From Pilosibacter fragilis (GTDB taxonomy: Bacteria; Bacillota; Clostridia; Lachnospirales; Lachnospiraceae), in assembly GCF_032490495.1 (NCBI RefSeq), contig NZ_JAVYJB010000002.1:201094-265093 (forward strand): a DNA stretch of 64,000 nt, given 5' to 3'. The position numbers were made by a program, and so were the translations under genes. Positions 1 through 9,591 of the stretch are shown here, piece after piece. The notes below the pieces were generated by a model. It was not told where the DNA came from and did not search any database. It saw nothing but the letters and a program-made list of their open reading frames with translations. Position 1 is the stretch's first letter; every line of letters starts with the position of its first letter.

Positions 1-1410
1 AAGTTTCATCTGACAGTCCTCCGTCATCTGGGAGATCTTCGCCTGCATGCCGTCCTCAACGATCTGTTCCACGGACTTTCCGAAGATATTCGTATCCCAG
101 ACACCTTCCTCCGTCGCTTCCCCGTCCTTTATGTACGCGATCAAGTCCTTCGCCTGCTGCTCGTTCCCGACGATCGGCGCGATCTCCGTCTCGATCCTGG
201 CCTTTATGAGATTGATGGAGGGTGCCTGGGCATGGATCTTCACACCGTACTTGCTGCCATGGCGGATCAGCTCCGGCTCATCTAAGGAGATCTCCGTCTT
301 ATCCGGCAGGACGATTCCGTAGCCCTTCTGGCGCACCTCCACCAGGGCGTTTCTCACCTTCTCGTACTCTTCCTTCATCCCGGCAGATTCCTTTAAGATT
401 TTAAACAGGCTGTACTCATCCCGCACCGTCAGGCCGGAAATATCGCTTAAGACCTCAAAGTATGCCGCCTCATCCACCAAGACCCGGATCGTCACCCGGC
501 CGCTCGCAAGATCCAGCTCATCCGCGATCAGTTTTTTCACTGCCTGATCTGTTTCCGGCACAGCCTCCTTCGGCACGTCCTTCATCTGGACGGATCTCTT
601 CAGGAGTTTTCCCGCCTCCATGATCAAACCTGCCTTTAACGCATGATCATCCGGCAGGATCTCCACCCATTTCGGGATCTCAAAGTCGAGCTCTGTCACC
701 GGGAACTCCAGGAGCACGGTGCCCAATATCTCCTCGATGTCTTCTCGCTTTAGCTGTTCACAGTTTGCCGCCCGCACCGGGACCCCGTACTGGTTTTCCA
801 TCTTTAACGCCAGGGCTTTCGTCTCCGCCGCATAGGGTCTTGTAGAGTTTAACAGGATCAGGAACGGTTTTCCGATCTCCTTCAACTCCGAGATCGTCTG
901 CTCCTCCGCCTCCTTAAAATCATCCCTGGAGAGTTCCCCGAAGCTGCCATCGCAGGCCACAACGATCCCGATGGTGGAATGGTCCCGGATCACCTTTCTC
1001 GTACCAATTTCCGCCGCCTGGGTGAAGGGGATCTCATAATCGTACCAGGGCGTCTTCACGAGACGTTCCTCCCCGTTTTCCGTATGTCCCGCAGCACCTT
1101 CCACCATAAAACCCACACAGTCGATGAGCCGCACCTTCGCCCGGATCCCCTCCGCAAGCTCCAGCTCCGCCGCCTCCTTCGGGATAAACTTCGGCTCCGT
1201 GGTCATGATCGTCTTCCCCGCAGCACTCTGGGGAAGCTCATCCCTGGTCTGGGCCTTTTTCTGTCCGTCCGGGAGGTTCGGGAGCACAAGAAGCTCCATA
1301 AACCGCTTGATAAATGTGGATTTCCCAGTGCGCACAGGTCCTACAACACCCACATAGATCTCTCCGCCCGTCCTCGCCTCGATATCCTTGTATACATGGA
1401 AATGATCCAT
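1..1410 (-). CDS. spoIVA: Stage IV sporulation protein A, spore-coat morphogenetic ATPase (3' end outside window)
   Basis: The frame is open from an ATG at 1410 to the window edge, giving 470 codons; the family is about 490 residues, so only the extreme C-terminus is missing. The N-terminus starts MDHFHVYKDIEARTGG and carries a P-loop, GPVRTGKST, near residues 25-33, as in SpoIVA. Known role: an ATPase that polymerises on the outer forespore membrane in the mother cell and anchors the spore coat. The start is supported by an AGGGGG ribosome site seven bases upstream. It lies downstream of gpsA on the same strand, but with its own sigma-E-like promoter (1439-1468). It is the clearest marker that the organism forms spores. 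Confidence 0.95.
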   Translation of the reverse strand, partial: MDHFHVYKDIEARTGGEIYVGVVGPVRTGKSTFIKRFMELLVLPNLPDGQKKAQTRDELPQSAAGKTIMTTEPKFIPKEAAELELAEGIRAKVRLIDCVGFMVEGAAGHTENGEERLVKTPWYDYEIPFTQAAEIGTRKVIRDHSTIGIVVACDGSFGELSRDDFKEAEEQTISELKEIGKPFLILLNSTRPYAAETKALALKMENQYGVPVRAANCEQLKREDIEEILGTVLLEFPVTELDFEIPKWVEILPDDHALKAGLIMEAGKLLKRSVQMKDVPKEAVPETDQAVKKLIADELDLASGRVTIRVLVDEAAYFEVLSDISGLTVRDEYSLFKILKESAGMKEEYEKVRNALVEVRQKGYGIVLPDKTEISLDEPELIRHGSKYGVKIHAQAPSINLIKARIETEIAPIVGNEQQAKDLIAYIKDGEATEEGVWDTNIFGKSVEQIVEDGMQAKISQMTEDCQMKL

Positions 1411-1438
1411 AAAAATACCCCCTCGCATATACTGTTGC

Positions 1439-1468
1439 AGTGTATGCGCGAGGGGGACATTTTATACC
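1439..1468 (-). promoter_or_regulatory. Putative sigma-E promoter of spoIVA
   Basis: On the minus strand GGTATAAAA (1460-1468) and CATACACT (1439-1446) are separated by 13 bases. This resembles the sigma-E pattern (ATA-rich -35, CATACAnT -10) and not a sigma-A promoter. It ends 29 bases before the spoIVA ATG, and spoIVA is a known sigma-E gene in Bacillus. Confidence 0.6.
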
Positions 1469-1533
1469 GGCAGAGCCTTTTCTTACGCCGCAGTACGGAA
1501 AAATACAGGCTGCTGCAAGGCTTGTTCTGACTT

Positions 1534-2541
1534 CTATTCCCACGGAAGATCGCTGTGCTCGATGCGCTTATCGCGGAGCATCAGGTCAGCCACCGCCTCT
1601 TTTGCAGGTTTTCCTTCAAACAGGACCTGGTTTACCTCCTCAACGATCGGCATGGAAACATTGTATTTCTTTGCGAGGGATCTCGCAGCCTTCGCTGAGT
1701 AAACGCCTTCTACCACCATCTGGACTTCCTTCATTGCTTCTTCCATCGTGTATCCTTTTCCGATGAGGATACCAGCGCGGCGGTTTCTACTGTGCATGCT
1801 GGCGCATGTCACGATCAGATCGCCGATTCCGGAAAGTCCAGTATAGGTCTGGTATTTTCCGCCCATGGCGATGCCAAGTCTCGCGATCTCCGCCATACCG
1901 CGGGTGATGAGGGCTGCTTTCGCATTGTCCCCGTAACCCAGGCCATCAGCGATTCCCGCTGCCAGGGCAACAACGTTCTTTAACGCGGCGCCTGTCTCGA
2001 TCCCCAGGACATCCGGGCTCGTGTATACGCGGAACACCGGGCTGATAAATGTGGACTGGACGTACTCTGCAACGTTCTTCTTGCGGGATCCCGCAACGCA
2101 GAGCGTCGGAAGTCCGCGGCTTACCTCCTCCGCGTGGCTCGGTCCGGAAAGAACAGCTGTCTCCGCCATCGGAAGTTCTTCCTTTATGATCTGGGTCATT
2201 GTATCGAGAGTATTCTCCTCGATTCCCTTTGCCACATCCACAATGAGCTGTCCCTCTTTACAGAACGGCTTCATCTTCTGCGCCGTGCTGCGGACAAATA
2301 CGGACGGAACCGCCATCACGAGAAGGTTCTTATCCTTCATCGCTTCCTCAAGGTCAGCGGTATAGATGATTCCCTCCGGCAACGTCACTCCCGGAAGATT
2401 CTTGTGAGTCCTGGTCTTTGCCATCTCCTCGATCTCCGCCGGGATCGCGGACCACAGTGTGACCTCATGTCCATTGTTTCTTAACAGCACCGCAATCGCG
2501 GTTCCCCATGTACCGGAACCGATAATACCAATTTTTTCCAT
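1534..2541 (-). CDS. gpsA: Glycerol-3-phosphate dehydrogenase [NAD(P)+]
   Basis: A 335-residue protein, the usual GpsA length. It begins MEKIGIIGSGTWGTAIA, a GxGxxG Rossmann fold, and contains the family stretches SGPSHAEEV and KNVVALAAGIADGLGYGDN, with the catalytic lysine in the KN motif. It reduces dihydroxyacetone phosphate to sn-glycerol-3-phosphate for phospholipid synthesis. It follows plsY, whose product uses the same glycerol-3-phosphate, 71 bases downstream on the same strand, so the pair supplies and consumes one metabolite. The start is preceded by AAAGGAGTTCCTGAAC. Confidence 0.95.
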   Translation of the reverse strand: MEKIGIIGSGTWGTAIAVLLRNNGHEVTLWSAIPAEIEEMAKTRTHKNLPGVTLPEGIIYTADLEEAMKDKNLLVMAVPSVFVRSTAQKMKPFCKEGQLIVDVAKGIEENTLDTMTQIIKEELPMAETAVLSGPSHAEEVSRGLPTLCVAGSRKKNVAEYVQSTFISPVFRVYTSPDVLGIETGAALKNVVALAAGIADGLGYGDNAKAALITRGMAEIARLGIAMGGKYQTYTGLSGIGDLIVTCASMHSRNRRAGILIGKGYTMEEAMKEVQMVVEGVYSAKAARSLAKKYNVSMPIVEEVNQVLFEGKPAKEAVADLMLRDKRIEHSDLPWE

Positions 2542-2612
2542 GTTCAGGAACTCCTTTTCTCTTTAATCTCACTGCCCTGTACCGACTGATATTTTCGTGC
2601 TTAAGCGCTTAT

Positions 2613-3248
2613 TCAGTTTTTCTTTCCACCCCAGAGCTTGTTCTCTGTGCCGGATAAAAGTCTTTTTATGTTCGTCTTGTGTCTCCAGATCGCCATCGCC
2701 ATCAGGACGAAGGCAACGACATAAAACTCCATGAGATGATCTGCAGAGACGGTAAATGTTCCATGCGCCCCGTAGACCAGTATCTGGATAAAGAATGAGA
2801 TCACCACCAGAATAGAACCAAGGGAGACATATCTTGTAATGATGACAGCTCCAAGGAACAGTGCTGCACAGACAAGCGTCACGCGCCAGTCCATGGACAC
2901 GAGGATACCCGCCATGGAGGCAATTCCCTTTCCTCCCTTGAAGTTTAAATAACACGGGAAATTATGACCGAGGACAACGCCGAGACCTGCGTAGAGCACA
3001 TAGAGGTCTGTGTCCGGGCTTCCCTTAAAGATGATCCGCGCCGCAAGACAGGCGAACACCGTCTTTAAAAAATCTCCCGCGAACACGATGAGCCCCGCTT
3101 TTTTTCCCATGACCCGGAGCGCATTTGTCGTTCCGGAGTTTCCGCTTCCGTAGTTTCTGATATCGATATGGTTCATCTTACCGTAAAGATATCCTGTCTG
3201 GAATAATCCAAACACATAACCCATAACAAGACAAATCACTCTGCCCAT
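2613..3248 (-). CDS. plsY: Glycerol-3-phosphate acyltransferase PlsY
   Basis: A 211-residue polytopic membrane protein with the PlsY signatures SGNSGTTNALRVMGKKAG (residues about 35-52), VVLGHNFPCYLNFKGGKG and a third conserved loop near GTFTVSADH. It transfers the acyl group of acyl-phosphate to glycerol-3-phosphate to form lysophosphatidate at the inner face of the membrane. It starts 3 bases after der and precedes gpsA, a common Clostridia order (der-plsY-gpsA). Confidence 0.95.
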   Translation of the reverse strand: MGRVICLVMGYVFGLFQTGYLYGKMNHIDIRNYGSGNSGTTNALRVMGKKAGLIVFAGDFLKTVFACLAARIIFKGSPDTDLYVLYAGLGVVLGHNFPCYLNFKGGKGIASMAGILVSMDWRVTLVCAALFLGAVIITRYVSLGSILVVISFFIQILVYGAHGTFTVSADHLMEFYVVAFVLMAMAIWRHKTNIKRLLSGTENKLWGGKKN

Positions 3249-3251
3249 TGC

Positions 3252-4577
3252 TTAATCCTTCTCCTTCCTCTCGCGGATGATGAATTTTAAGGATGTTCCG
3301 CGGAAGCCGAAGGCCTCACGGATCTTGTTCTCTAAGTATCTCGTGTAGGAGAAATGCATTAACTCCTTATCGTTTACGAAGATAACAAAGGTCGGCGGTT
3401 TTACCGCAACCTGGGTCACATAGTAGATCTTTAAGCGTTTGCCCTTGTCGGACGGCGGCTGCTGCATAGCGACAGCTTCTGTCACGATCTCGTTCAATAC
3501 ACCGGTAGCCACGCGGAGCGTCTGGTTCTCGCGGACCATATCGATGAGCTCGAAGAGCTTTTCCATTCTCTGTCCGGTCAGGGCGGACACGAAGATATAC
3601 TCCGCATACGGCATGTAGGACAGGGTCTCTTTTAATTTTCTTGTGTACTCATAGATCGTCTTGTCGTTCTTCTCGATGGCATCCCACTTGTTGACAACGA
3701 CGATCACGCCTTTTCCGCGGTCATGGGCGATACCGGCGATCTTTGCGTCCTGCTCAGTGATTCCCTCAACGGCATCGATGACCATGAGGACCACATCAGC
3801 GCGCTCCACCGCTGTCACAGTACGGATAATACTGTAGCGCTCGATATCCTCTTTGATCTTGCTCTTTCTTCTTAAGCCCGCAGTATCGATAAAGATATAT
3901 TCAGTGCCGTTTCGCACGATCTCTGTATCGACAGCGTCTCTTGTGGTTCCGGCGATGTTGGATACGATCACACGGTTTTCACCGAGAAGCTTATTGATAA
4001 TAGAGGATTTTCCGACGTTCGGTTTTCCCACGATGGCGATTCTCGGACGGTCATCCTCGCTGTCGTCATACTGGTCCTCACGGAAATACTTGACTACCTC
4101 ATCGAGAAGCTCGCCAAGGCCAAGTCTTGAAGCCGCGGATACCGGGACCGGGTCTCCGATTCCCAGGTTATAGAATTCGTATACATCGTTTCCGAACTTC
4201 GCCATGCTGTCCACCTTATTGACCGCAAGAACGACCGGTTTCTTGGACTTTCTTAACATGTCCGCAACCTTGGAGTCCGCGTCGACGAGACCCTGGCGCA
4301 CATCCACGATAAAGATGATGACGTCCGCGGTATCGATGGCGATCTGCGCCTGCTCACGCATCTGCGCAAGGATGATATCCTTGGAATCCGGCTCGATTCC
4401 GCCTGTATCAATTAAGGTAAAATTGTTGTTTAACCAGGTGCAGTCCGCATAGATACGGTCTCTTGTCACACCCGGAGTGTCTTTTACGATCGAGATCGTG
4501 CTGCCGGCAAGGACGTTGAAGAGTGTGGATTTTCCCACATTCGGTCTGCCGACGATCGCCACTACTGGTTTACTCAT
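3252..4577 (-). CDS. der: Ribosome-assembly GTPase Der (EngA)
   Basis: A 441-residue protein with two tandem G domains followed by a KH-like C-terminus. The first P-loop is GRPNVGKST (residues 9-17), the second GKPNVGKSS (near 184); NKVD and NKWD motifs and DTGG/DTAG switch motifs are present in both. Der acts in maturation of the 50S subunit. It sits 15 bases downstream of the DUF512 gene and is followed almost directly by plsY, so it is probably cotranscribed from the promoter at 6045-6073. Confidence 0.96.
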   Translation of the reverse strand: MSKPVVAIVGRPNVGKSTLFNVLAGSTISIVKDTPGVTRDRIYADCTWLNNNFTLIDTGGIEPDSKDIILAQMREQAQIAIDTADVIIFIVDVRQGLVDADSKVADMLRKSKKPVVLAVNKVDSMAKFGNDVYEFYNLGIGDPVPVSAASRLGLGELLDEVVKYFREDQYDDSEDDRPRIAIVGKPNVGKSSIINKLLGENRVIVSNIAGTTRDAVDTEIVRNGTEYIFIDTAGLRRKSKIKEDIERYSIIRTVTAVERADVVLMVIDAVEGITEQDAKIAGIAHDRGKGVIVVVNKWDAIEKNDKTIYEYTRKLKETLSYMPYAEYIFVSALTGQRMEKLFELIDMVRENQTLRVATGVLNEIVTEAVAMQQPPSDKGKRLKIYYVTQVAVKPPTFVIFVNDKELMHFSYTRYLENKIREAFGFRGTSLKFIIRERKEKD

Positions 4578-4592
4578 ATATTTTCCTCATTT

Positions 4593-6011
4593 CTATACTT
4601 CGCCGTCCCAATCAGGGATAACTTCCCCGTCCTCTGTGAGACCGGCATCTTTCATTGTAAGCTCATATGCCCCGTGTTCCGCAGTCTGTTCTCTCGCCGC
4701 CTCCGGGTCAAGGATCGCGTCCACAAGGTCATATCCGCTTGATTTTACTATATTTATCGGAATCTGTAAAGCATCTTCCGCCTGGGTCTTTGTGATATCA
4801 TCCAGGAAAATCTCCTCGCCGCTCTTAAACATAACGGCCGGAAGGATCAGCCTGTCGCCTAAAGGCTTATCCTTTAACTGGGCGATCAGATCCTGTCCTG
4901 TGATCAGTCCCGCCACCGTGATCTTTTCGCCGAAGAAATCATTCCGGATCGGGTAGATATGGACCTTTCGTCCCGGATAGACTTTCATGATCTCCTTTAC
5001 AAGCGTGTCCAGATACGGATACGGCAGACGTCCTGTGGCGATTGAGAGTTCTTCCTCTTTTCCATCGTCCGTCTTCTCATCCAGGGCATCCATGACTTCC
5101 TCATGCAGCAGCCGCAGCATACCGACGCCGTTCTCCAGCTGGATATATCCGTCGTATCTTCCTTCCTCCGGCATCTCGCGCTCCGCCAGGATATACCACT
5201 CATCACTTGCATGGATAAAGTGGATCCCGTGGCGCTCGTAGTTGATCTTCTGCCATTTTTCGATGAGGTCTATCACCTCGCAGGCATCTTCCTTTGTAAA
5301 CGGTTCCAGCGGGTAAAGACCCTCACGATACTTCGAGAGACCGACCGGAACCACCGACACGCTCTGCATCACCGGCGCGTACTTTGAGAGCTGTTCGATG
5401 GTGTACGCCAGCTCATTTCCGTCATTGACGCCCCGGCATAGAACGATCTGTCCGTTCATCTCCGTTCCCGCCTCGTAAAGACGGTCGATCTTCTTTAACG
5501 CCTCCCCCGCAAACCGGTTGTGGAGCATCTTACAGCGCAACTCCGGGTTCATAGTCTGCACGGAGATATTAATCGGGGCCAGGTGGAAGCGGATGATCCG
5601 CTCGATATCTTTATCCTTCATATTTGTCAGGGTGATGTAGTTTCCTTGAAGGAACGAAAGTCTGGAGTCGTCGTCCTTAAAGTAGAGCGTCTCACGCATT
5701 CCCGGCGGCATCTGGTCGATAAAGCAGAAGATGCACTTATTGGAGCAGGACTTATAGTCACTCATAAGTCCGTTTTCAAAGGTAAGTCCCAGGTCCTCAC
5801 CGCCGCTCTCGATCTCAAGTTCCCACTCTTCTCCGTTTGCCTTCCGCACGACCATCACGAAGCTCTCGGCATCCGTCATATAGTCGTAGTCAAAGATATC
5901 TTCCAGCTCTTCCCCGTCTATGGTAAGCAGCACATCTCCCGGTTCCAGTTCCAGCTCTTCCGCGATGGATCCGGGGGTAACTGCCATAATTTTATGTCCC
6001 TGATATTTCAC
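4593..6011 (-). CDS. PDZ and DUF512 domain protein, radical-SAM-like Fe-S protein of unknown function
   Basis: A 472-residue protein. Residues 1-60 form a PDZ-like domain (HKIMAVTPGSIAEELELEPGD). A CSNKCIFCF motif (Cx3Cx2C type, near residue 88) is of the radical-SAM iron-sulfur kind, and the C-terminal half is the DUF512 domain. The family is widespread in Clostridia and cyanobacteria, typically beside der, and has no established substrate that I know of. It is the first gene of the der-plsY-gpsA unit. The start ATG follows AAGAAGTGAAAT, a modest ribosome site. Confidence 0.85.
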   Translation of the reverse strand: MKYQGHKIMAVTPGSIAEELELEPGDVLLTIDGEELEDIFDYDYMTDAESFVMVVRKANGEEWELEIESGGEDLGLTFENGLMSDYKSCSNKCIFCFIDQMPPGMRETLYFKDDDSRLSFLQGNYITLTNMKDKDIERIIRFHLAPINISVQTMNPELRCKMLHNRFAGEALKKIDRLYEAGTEMNGQIVLCRGVNDGNELAYTIEQLSKYAPVMQSVSVVPVGLSKYREGLYPLEPFTKEDACEVIDLIEKWQKINYERHGIHFIHASDEWYILAEREMPEEGRYDGYIQLENGVGMLRLLHEEVMDALDEKTDDGKEEELSIATGRLPYPYLDTLVKEIMKVYPGRKVHIYPIRNDFFGEKITVAGLITGQDLIAQLKDKPLGDRLILPAVMFKSGEEIFLDDITKTQAEDALQIPINIVKSSGYDLVDAILDPEAAREQTAEHGAYELTMKDAGLTEDGEVIPDWDGEV

Positions 6012-6044
6012 TTCTTTTATCCTTCCTGCATGGTTCTAAACTTA

Positions 6045-6073
6045 ATCATACCAATCTTCCTCCGATTTGTAAA
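6045..6073 (-). promoter_or_regulatory. Sigma-A promoter for the DUF512-der-plsY-gpsA unit
   Basis: On the minus strand TTTACA (6068-6073), a 17-base spacer and TATGAT (6045-6050), about 34 bases before the DUF512-gene start. It is divergent from the prs promoter. Confidence 0.6.
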
Positions 6074-6115
6074 GGAACGATATTCTTTTTTCCTTCGAAT
6101 TTTCATGGGAAACTA

Positions 6116-6145
6116 TTGACGAAAAATGTCTGAAAATGGTATACT
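6116..6145 (+). promoter_or_regulatory. Sigma-A promoter of prs
   Basis: TTGACG (6116-6121), an 18-base spacer and TATACT (6140-6145). The leader to the prs start is about 110 bases and includes a GTCCG..CGGAC hairpin near 6210-6231; I do not recognise a riboswitch in it. Confidence 0.65.
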
Positions 6146-6261
6146 CGGCGTGGAATGCCTGCAGGTTCCCGTATAAATAAGGAGATCCAGGCAAAAATAT
6201 GATCTGACAGTCCGACCGCAGAGGCCGGACCGCAACACAAAAAATCGGAGGATTATCTGAC

Positions 6262-7449
6262 ATGTCTAATCAGTACGTTTTCAACGACCGTCTGCCGCTT
6301 GCACCGCTTAAGATCGCTGCTCTTGAGAGCTGCCGTGATCTTGCGCAGAAAGTCAATGACCACATCGTAAACTTCCGCCGCAACGATGCGGAAGAATTAC
6401 TTCGCCGCCAGGGAAATTTACAGTACCGTGGCTACGATGTTGACTCCTATCTTCTCGACTGCGCCTGCCCGCGTTTCGGAAGTGGTGAAGCAAAGGGGAT
6501 CGTAAACGAATCTGTCCGCGGAACCGATATTTTCTGCATGGTCGATGTAACAAACCATTCTCTTACCTACAAGATGTCCGGATATGTAAACCACATGTCC
6601 CCGGATGACCACTATCAGGATCTCAAGAGAATCATCGGCGCTACGGCATCCACCGCACACCGTATCAACGTTATCATGCCGTTCCTTTACGAGAGCCGTC
6701 AGCACAAGCGTACTCACAGAGAGTCTTTAGACTGTGCAATGGCACTTGAAGAGTTAGTAAACATGGGCGTGTCCAACATCATCACATTTGATGCACATGA
6801 CCCGCGCGTACAGAACGCGATCCCGTTATCCGGTCTCGACAACTTCATGCCGACCTACCAGTTCGTAAAAGCACTGTTTAAACATGACAATACCTTAAGG
6901 ATCGATAAAGACCACTTAATGGTCATCAGCCCGGACGAAGGCGCAATGAGCCGTGCCGTATATCTCGCCAACAACCTCGGCGTTGATATGGGTATGTTCT
7001 ACAAGAGAAGAGATTACTCCAAGGTCATCAACGGAAGAAACCCGATCGTTGCCCACGAGTTCCTCGGAAGCTCCGTTGAAGGAAAGACTGTGATCGTCGT
7101 TGACGATATGATCGCCTCCGGCGAGAGCATGCTCGATACTGCAAAAGAGTTAAAGGAGCGCAAGGCCGAGAAGGTCGTTGTATGCTGCACCTTCGGTCTC
7201 TTCACCGCAGGCTTCGAGAAATTCGATGAGTTCTACCAGAAGGGCTACATCGACAGCGTTGTCACAACAAACTTAAACTACCGTTCCCCGGAACTCTTTA
7301 CAAAGGAATGGTATGTGGAAGCTGATATGAGCAAGTACATTGCTGCCATCATCAACTCCTTAAACCACGACGTTTCCATCGGAAACTCCCTGTCCCCGAC
7401 AGACAAGATCCAGAAGCTTATCAGAAAGTACAACGAGGGTCTTCTTTAA
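6262..7449 (+). CDS. prs: Ribose-phosphate pyrophosphokinase (PRPP synthetase)
   Basis: A 395-residue protein. It carries the PRPP-binding loop VIVVDDMIASGESM (near 277-290) and the metal-binding region with FDAHDPRVQNA. It makes PRPP from ribose 5-phosphate and ATP for purine, pyrimidine, His and Trp synthesis. At 395 residues it is longer than the standard ~315-residue class I enzyme, with an N-terminal addition (residues 1-60) and internal differences; such long forms are, as I recall, usual in Lachnospiraceae. The start follows ATCGGAGGATTATCTGAC. It is monocistronic, with its own promoter and terminator. Confidence 0.9.
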   Translation: MSNQYVFNDRLPLAPLKIAALESCRDLAQKVNDHIVNFRRNDAEELLRRQGNLQYRGYDVDSYLLDCACPRFGSGEAKGIVNESVRGTDIFCMVDVTNHSLTYKMSGYVNHMSPDDHYQDLKRIIGATASTAHRINVIMPFLYESRQHKRTHRESLDCAMALEELVNMGVSNIITFDAHDPRVQNAIPLSGLDNFMPTYQFVKALFKHDNTLRIDKDHLMVISPDEGAMSRAVYLANNLGVDMGMFYKRRDYSKVINGRNPIVAHEFLGSSVEGKTVIVVDDMIASGESMLDTAKELKERKAEKVVVCCTFGLFTAGFEKFDEFYQKGYIDSVVTTNLNYRSPELFTKEWYVEADMSKYIAAIINSLNHDVSIGNSLSPTDKIQKLIRKYNEGLL

Positions 7450-7471
7450 TTTTAAATCTCAGAGAATATTT

Positions 7472-7514
7472 ACGCCGTCCGGCTTTCCATTATGGATTCC
7501 AGGCGGCGTTTTTT
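7472..7514 (+). terminator. Rho-independent terminator of prs
   Basis: ACGCCG (7472-7477) pairs with CGGCGT (7504-7509), followed by a run of T, 23 bases after the prs stop. Confidence 0.75.
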
Positions 7515-7607
7515 CATATTCTACACATTTCAGACGCAGAATCCCATTAAAAAAGCGGAAATTCCAACATTTCTGCAGGAATTCCCGTTTTTATTTCTTA
7601 CAGCATC

Positions 7608-9488
7608 TTAGTTTCCGTTCACACGTCTCACTTTATTGATGTCAAGCTTATCTGTCGCGGTGAAATCGAATTCGATCGCAAACTGTACATTATCCGGAAG
7701 TGCCTTCTTCTTTAACACCTCAAAATACTGGGACGCGTCTTTAATGACGAGTCCTGTTGTATTCCAGTTATCGCCAGGCAGGATCCATACCTTTAAGTTT
7801 CCGACCTTCAGCTCATACGGAAGTTTCTGGGATACCCACTCGGTCTTTCCGTACTTGGCAAGGCAGTTATAGACATCTCCCATGGTCAGCTTCCCTGTGG
7901 ATCCGTCGAAGAGATCTGTCTTCTCGTAGGTTGTTGTTCCGCCATTGTCATGAGCTTCCTGAAGAGTGTCCGCATTCAGCTTCAGGTTTCCTGAGTTCAC
8001 GGCTGCTGCCTGCGTCGGCTGCGGATTTGCCTTTGTGGTCTCCACCGTTTCCTTAACTGCTGCTGTTGTCTCTTTCACAGAAGCTGCCGCAGATTCCTTC
8101 TCAGAGCTTCCTGTCGTCTCCTCTTCTGTATCTGCCTCAGTCTCCTCCTCGGCGGCATCCGTCTCCTCTTCAGTGGTCTCATCCTCATACGGATTGTGGT
8201 CTAAAAGTTTTCCATCCACATCCGCATAACGGCCATCCGGAGTCGTATCATCCACCAGCATTCTGCCATCATCCTCAAAATAGTATACCGCACCGTCAAG
8301 CTGCTGGTATCCCGTCACCGCACTGGCGTAGAGACGTCCCGCTGCCGGATTGAAGTAGTAGGAGCCGCCAGTCTCATCTGTATACCAGCCAAGTCTCCAG
8401 GAACCATCTTTGTTCAGGCAGTATGTATAGTCGCCTCCGCTGATCACTCCCGCGTCATAGTTTGACGGAGCCAGCGCAAAGGCACGCTTATAATACTTGG
8501 AAGCGCCTTCCACGTCCCCTGCTTCCAGAAGTTCATCTGCCTTCGCGTAGGACTCGTCTGCAGCGGAGGAACGGTAGCTGTCCAGTTCTTCTTTATAACT
8601 TTTATTTCCAGGTCTCATGGAAACTGCCTTCTCCCAGAATCTCAGGCAGGCATCCACATCCTCGAGTTCCAGATAATAGGAAGATGCGGAATTTAAAAAT
8701 TCATCAAGCTGGTCATCTGTCACCGTAGAATTCTGGTTTACGAACCGCTCAAGACCACTCTGGACGATACTCTCCGCCTCTTTTACTTTTCCTGCATCTA
8801 CATATACACCGATCAGCATAGAGTATGCATCGATCCGGTCTGGCGCCTCATCGATCACAGCCTTTAAAGTCTCGATCGCCTGATCGTTCTTTCCTTCATC
8901 GTAGCAGTACTGTCCGTAGGCAACTCTTGCCTCCAGCAGGGCATTTTTAATACTTGCATCATTCTGATCTGCTTTCTGAAGAACTGACACTGCATTTTCA
9001 TAATCATCCATCATGGAATATGCTTCCGCAAGCTGCAGGGAATTCTCCACGGTGACACCATCGAGTTCCTGAAGTTTTAAAAGCCACGGGATCGCTGTCT
9101 CGTAATCCTCGTTGTCTGTCAGGACCTGGCAGATCGTGCGGACACAGTTATCCTGTTCTTTTTCCAGGGACGTATCCTTTGTCTTCTCATATCCCTGCTG
9201 CAGGATCGCCATAGCTTCATCGTACTCTTCATTTCCAATATAGGCTTTGGAAAGCTGGATATAGGCTTTGCTGTAATCCGGATCCAGTTCAATACATTTT
9301 AAAAGGGATTCGATGGCACTCTCGTAGTCCTCTTCCCCGACGTACTGGGATCCCTCCTTATAGAGATTCTCCGCTTCCGTCGAACTTGCCTGTGCCGCCT
9401 GAGTCACATCGTTCACTGAAGCGTCTTTCTTGCCGCAGGCGGAACAAAGTACCACCGCTGTGGCCATAATCAAAAACCATTTTCTCAT
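7608..9488 (-). CDS. TPR-repeat lipoprotein with a cell-wall-binding-like segment
   Basis: A 626-residue exported protein. Residues 1-19 are a signal peptide ending VVLCSAC; the cysteine at 19 is the likely lipid-modified residue, although -3 is Cys instead of Leu. Residues about 35-335 hold several tetratricopeptide repeats (for example NLYKEGSQYVGEEDYESAI). Residues about 345-420 show WRLGWYTDETGGSYYFNPAAG-like aromatic/Gly repeats reminiscent of choline/glucan-binding modules. An acidic Glu/Thr linker (about 425-500) leads to a C-terminal domain of unknown fold. I do not know a specific function; the architecture suggests a surface scaffold. It has its own promoter (9592-9620). Confidence 0.75.
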   Translation of the reverse strand: MRKWFLIMATAVVLCSACGKKDASVNDVTQAAQASSTEAENLYKEGSQYVGEEDYESAIESLLKCIELDPDYSKAYIQLSKAYIGNEEYDEAMAILQQGYEKTKDTSLEKEQDNCVRTICQVLTDNEDYETAIPWLLKLQELDGVTVENSLQLAEAYSMMDDYENAVSVLQKADQNDASIKNALLEARVAYGQYCYDEGKNDQAIETLKAVIDEAPDRIDAYSMLIGVYVDAGKVKEAESIVQSGLERFVNQNSTVTDDQLDEFLNSASSYYLELEDVDACLRFWEKAVSMRPGNKSYKEELDSYRSSAADESYAKADELLEAGDVEGASKYYKRAFALAPSNYDAGVISGGDYTYCLNKDGSWRLGWYTDETGGSYYFNPAAGRLYASAVTGYQQLDGAVYYFEDDGRMLVDDTTPDGRYADVDGKLLDHNPYEDETTEEETDAAEEETEADTEEETTGSSEKESAAASVKETTAAVKETVETTKANPQPTQAAAVNSGNLKLNADTLQEAHDNGGTTTYEKTDLFDGSTGKLTMGDVYNCLAKYGKTEWVSQKLPYELKVGNLKVWILPGDNWNTTGLVIKDASQYFEVLKKKALPDNVQFAIEFDFTATDKLDINKVRRVNGN

Positions 9489-9591
9489 TCTAATTCCTCA
9501 TTTTTTGCCGGAGTATTTTGTCATAGAGCAAAATTTTATCCGATTTGCAGTTTGTTTTTTATCCGGCTGATTTAAAGCTTACCAGTTTATA

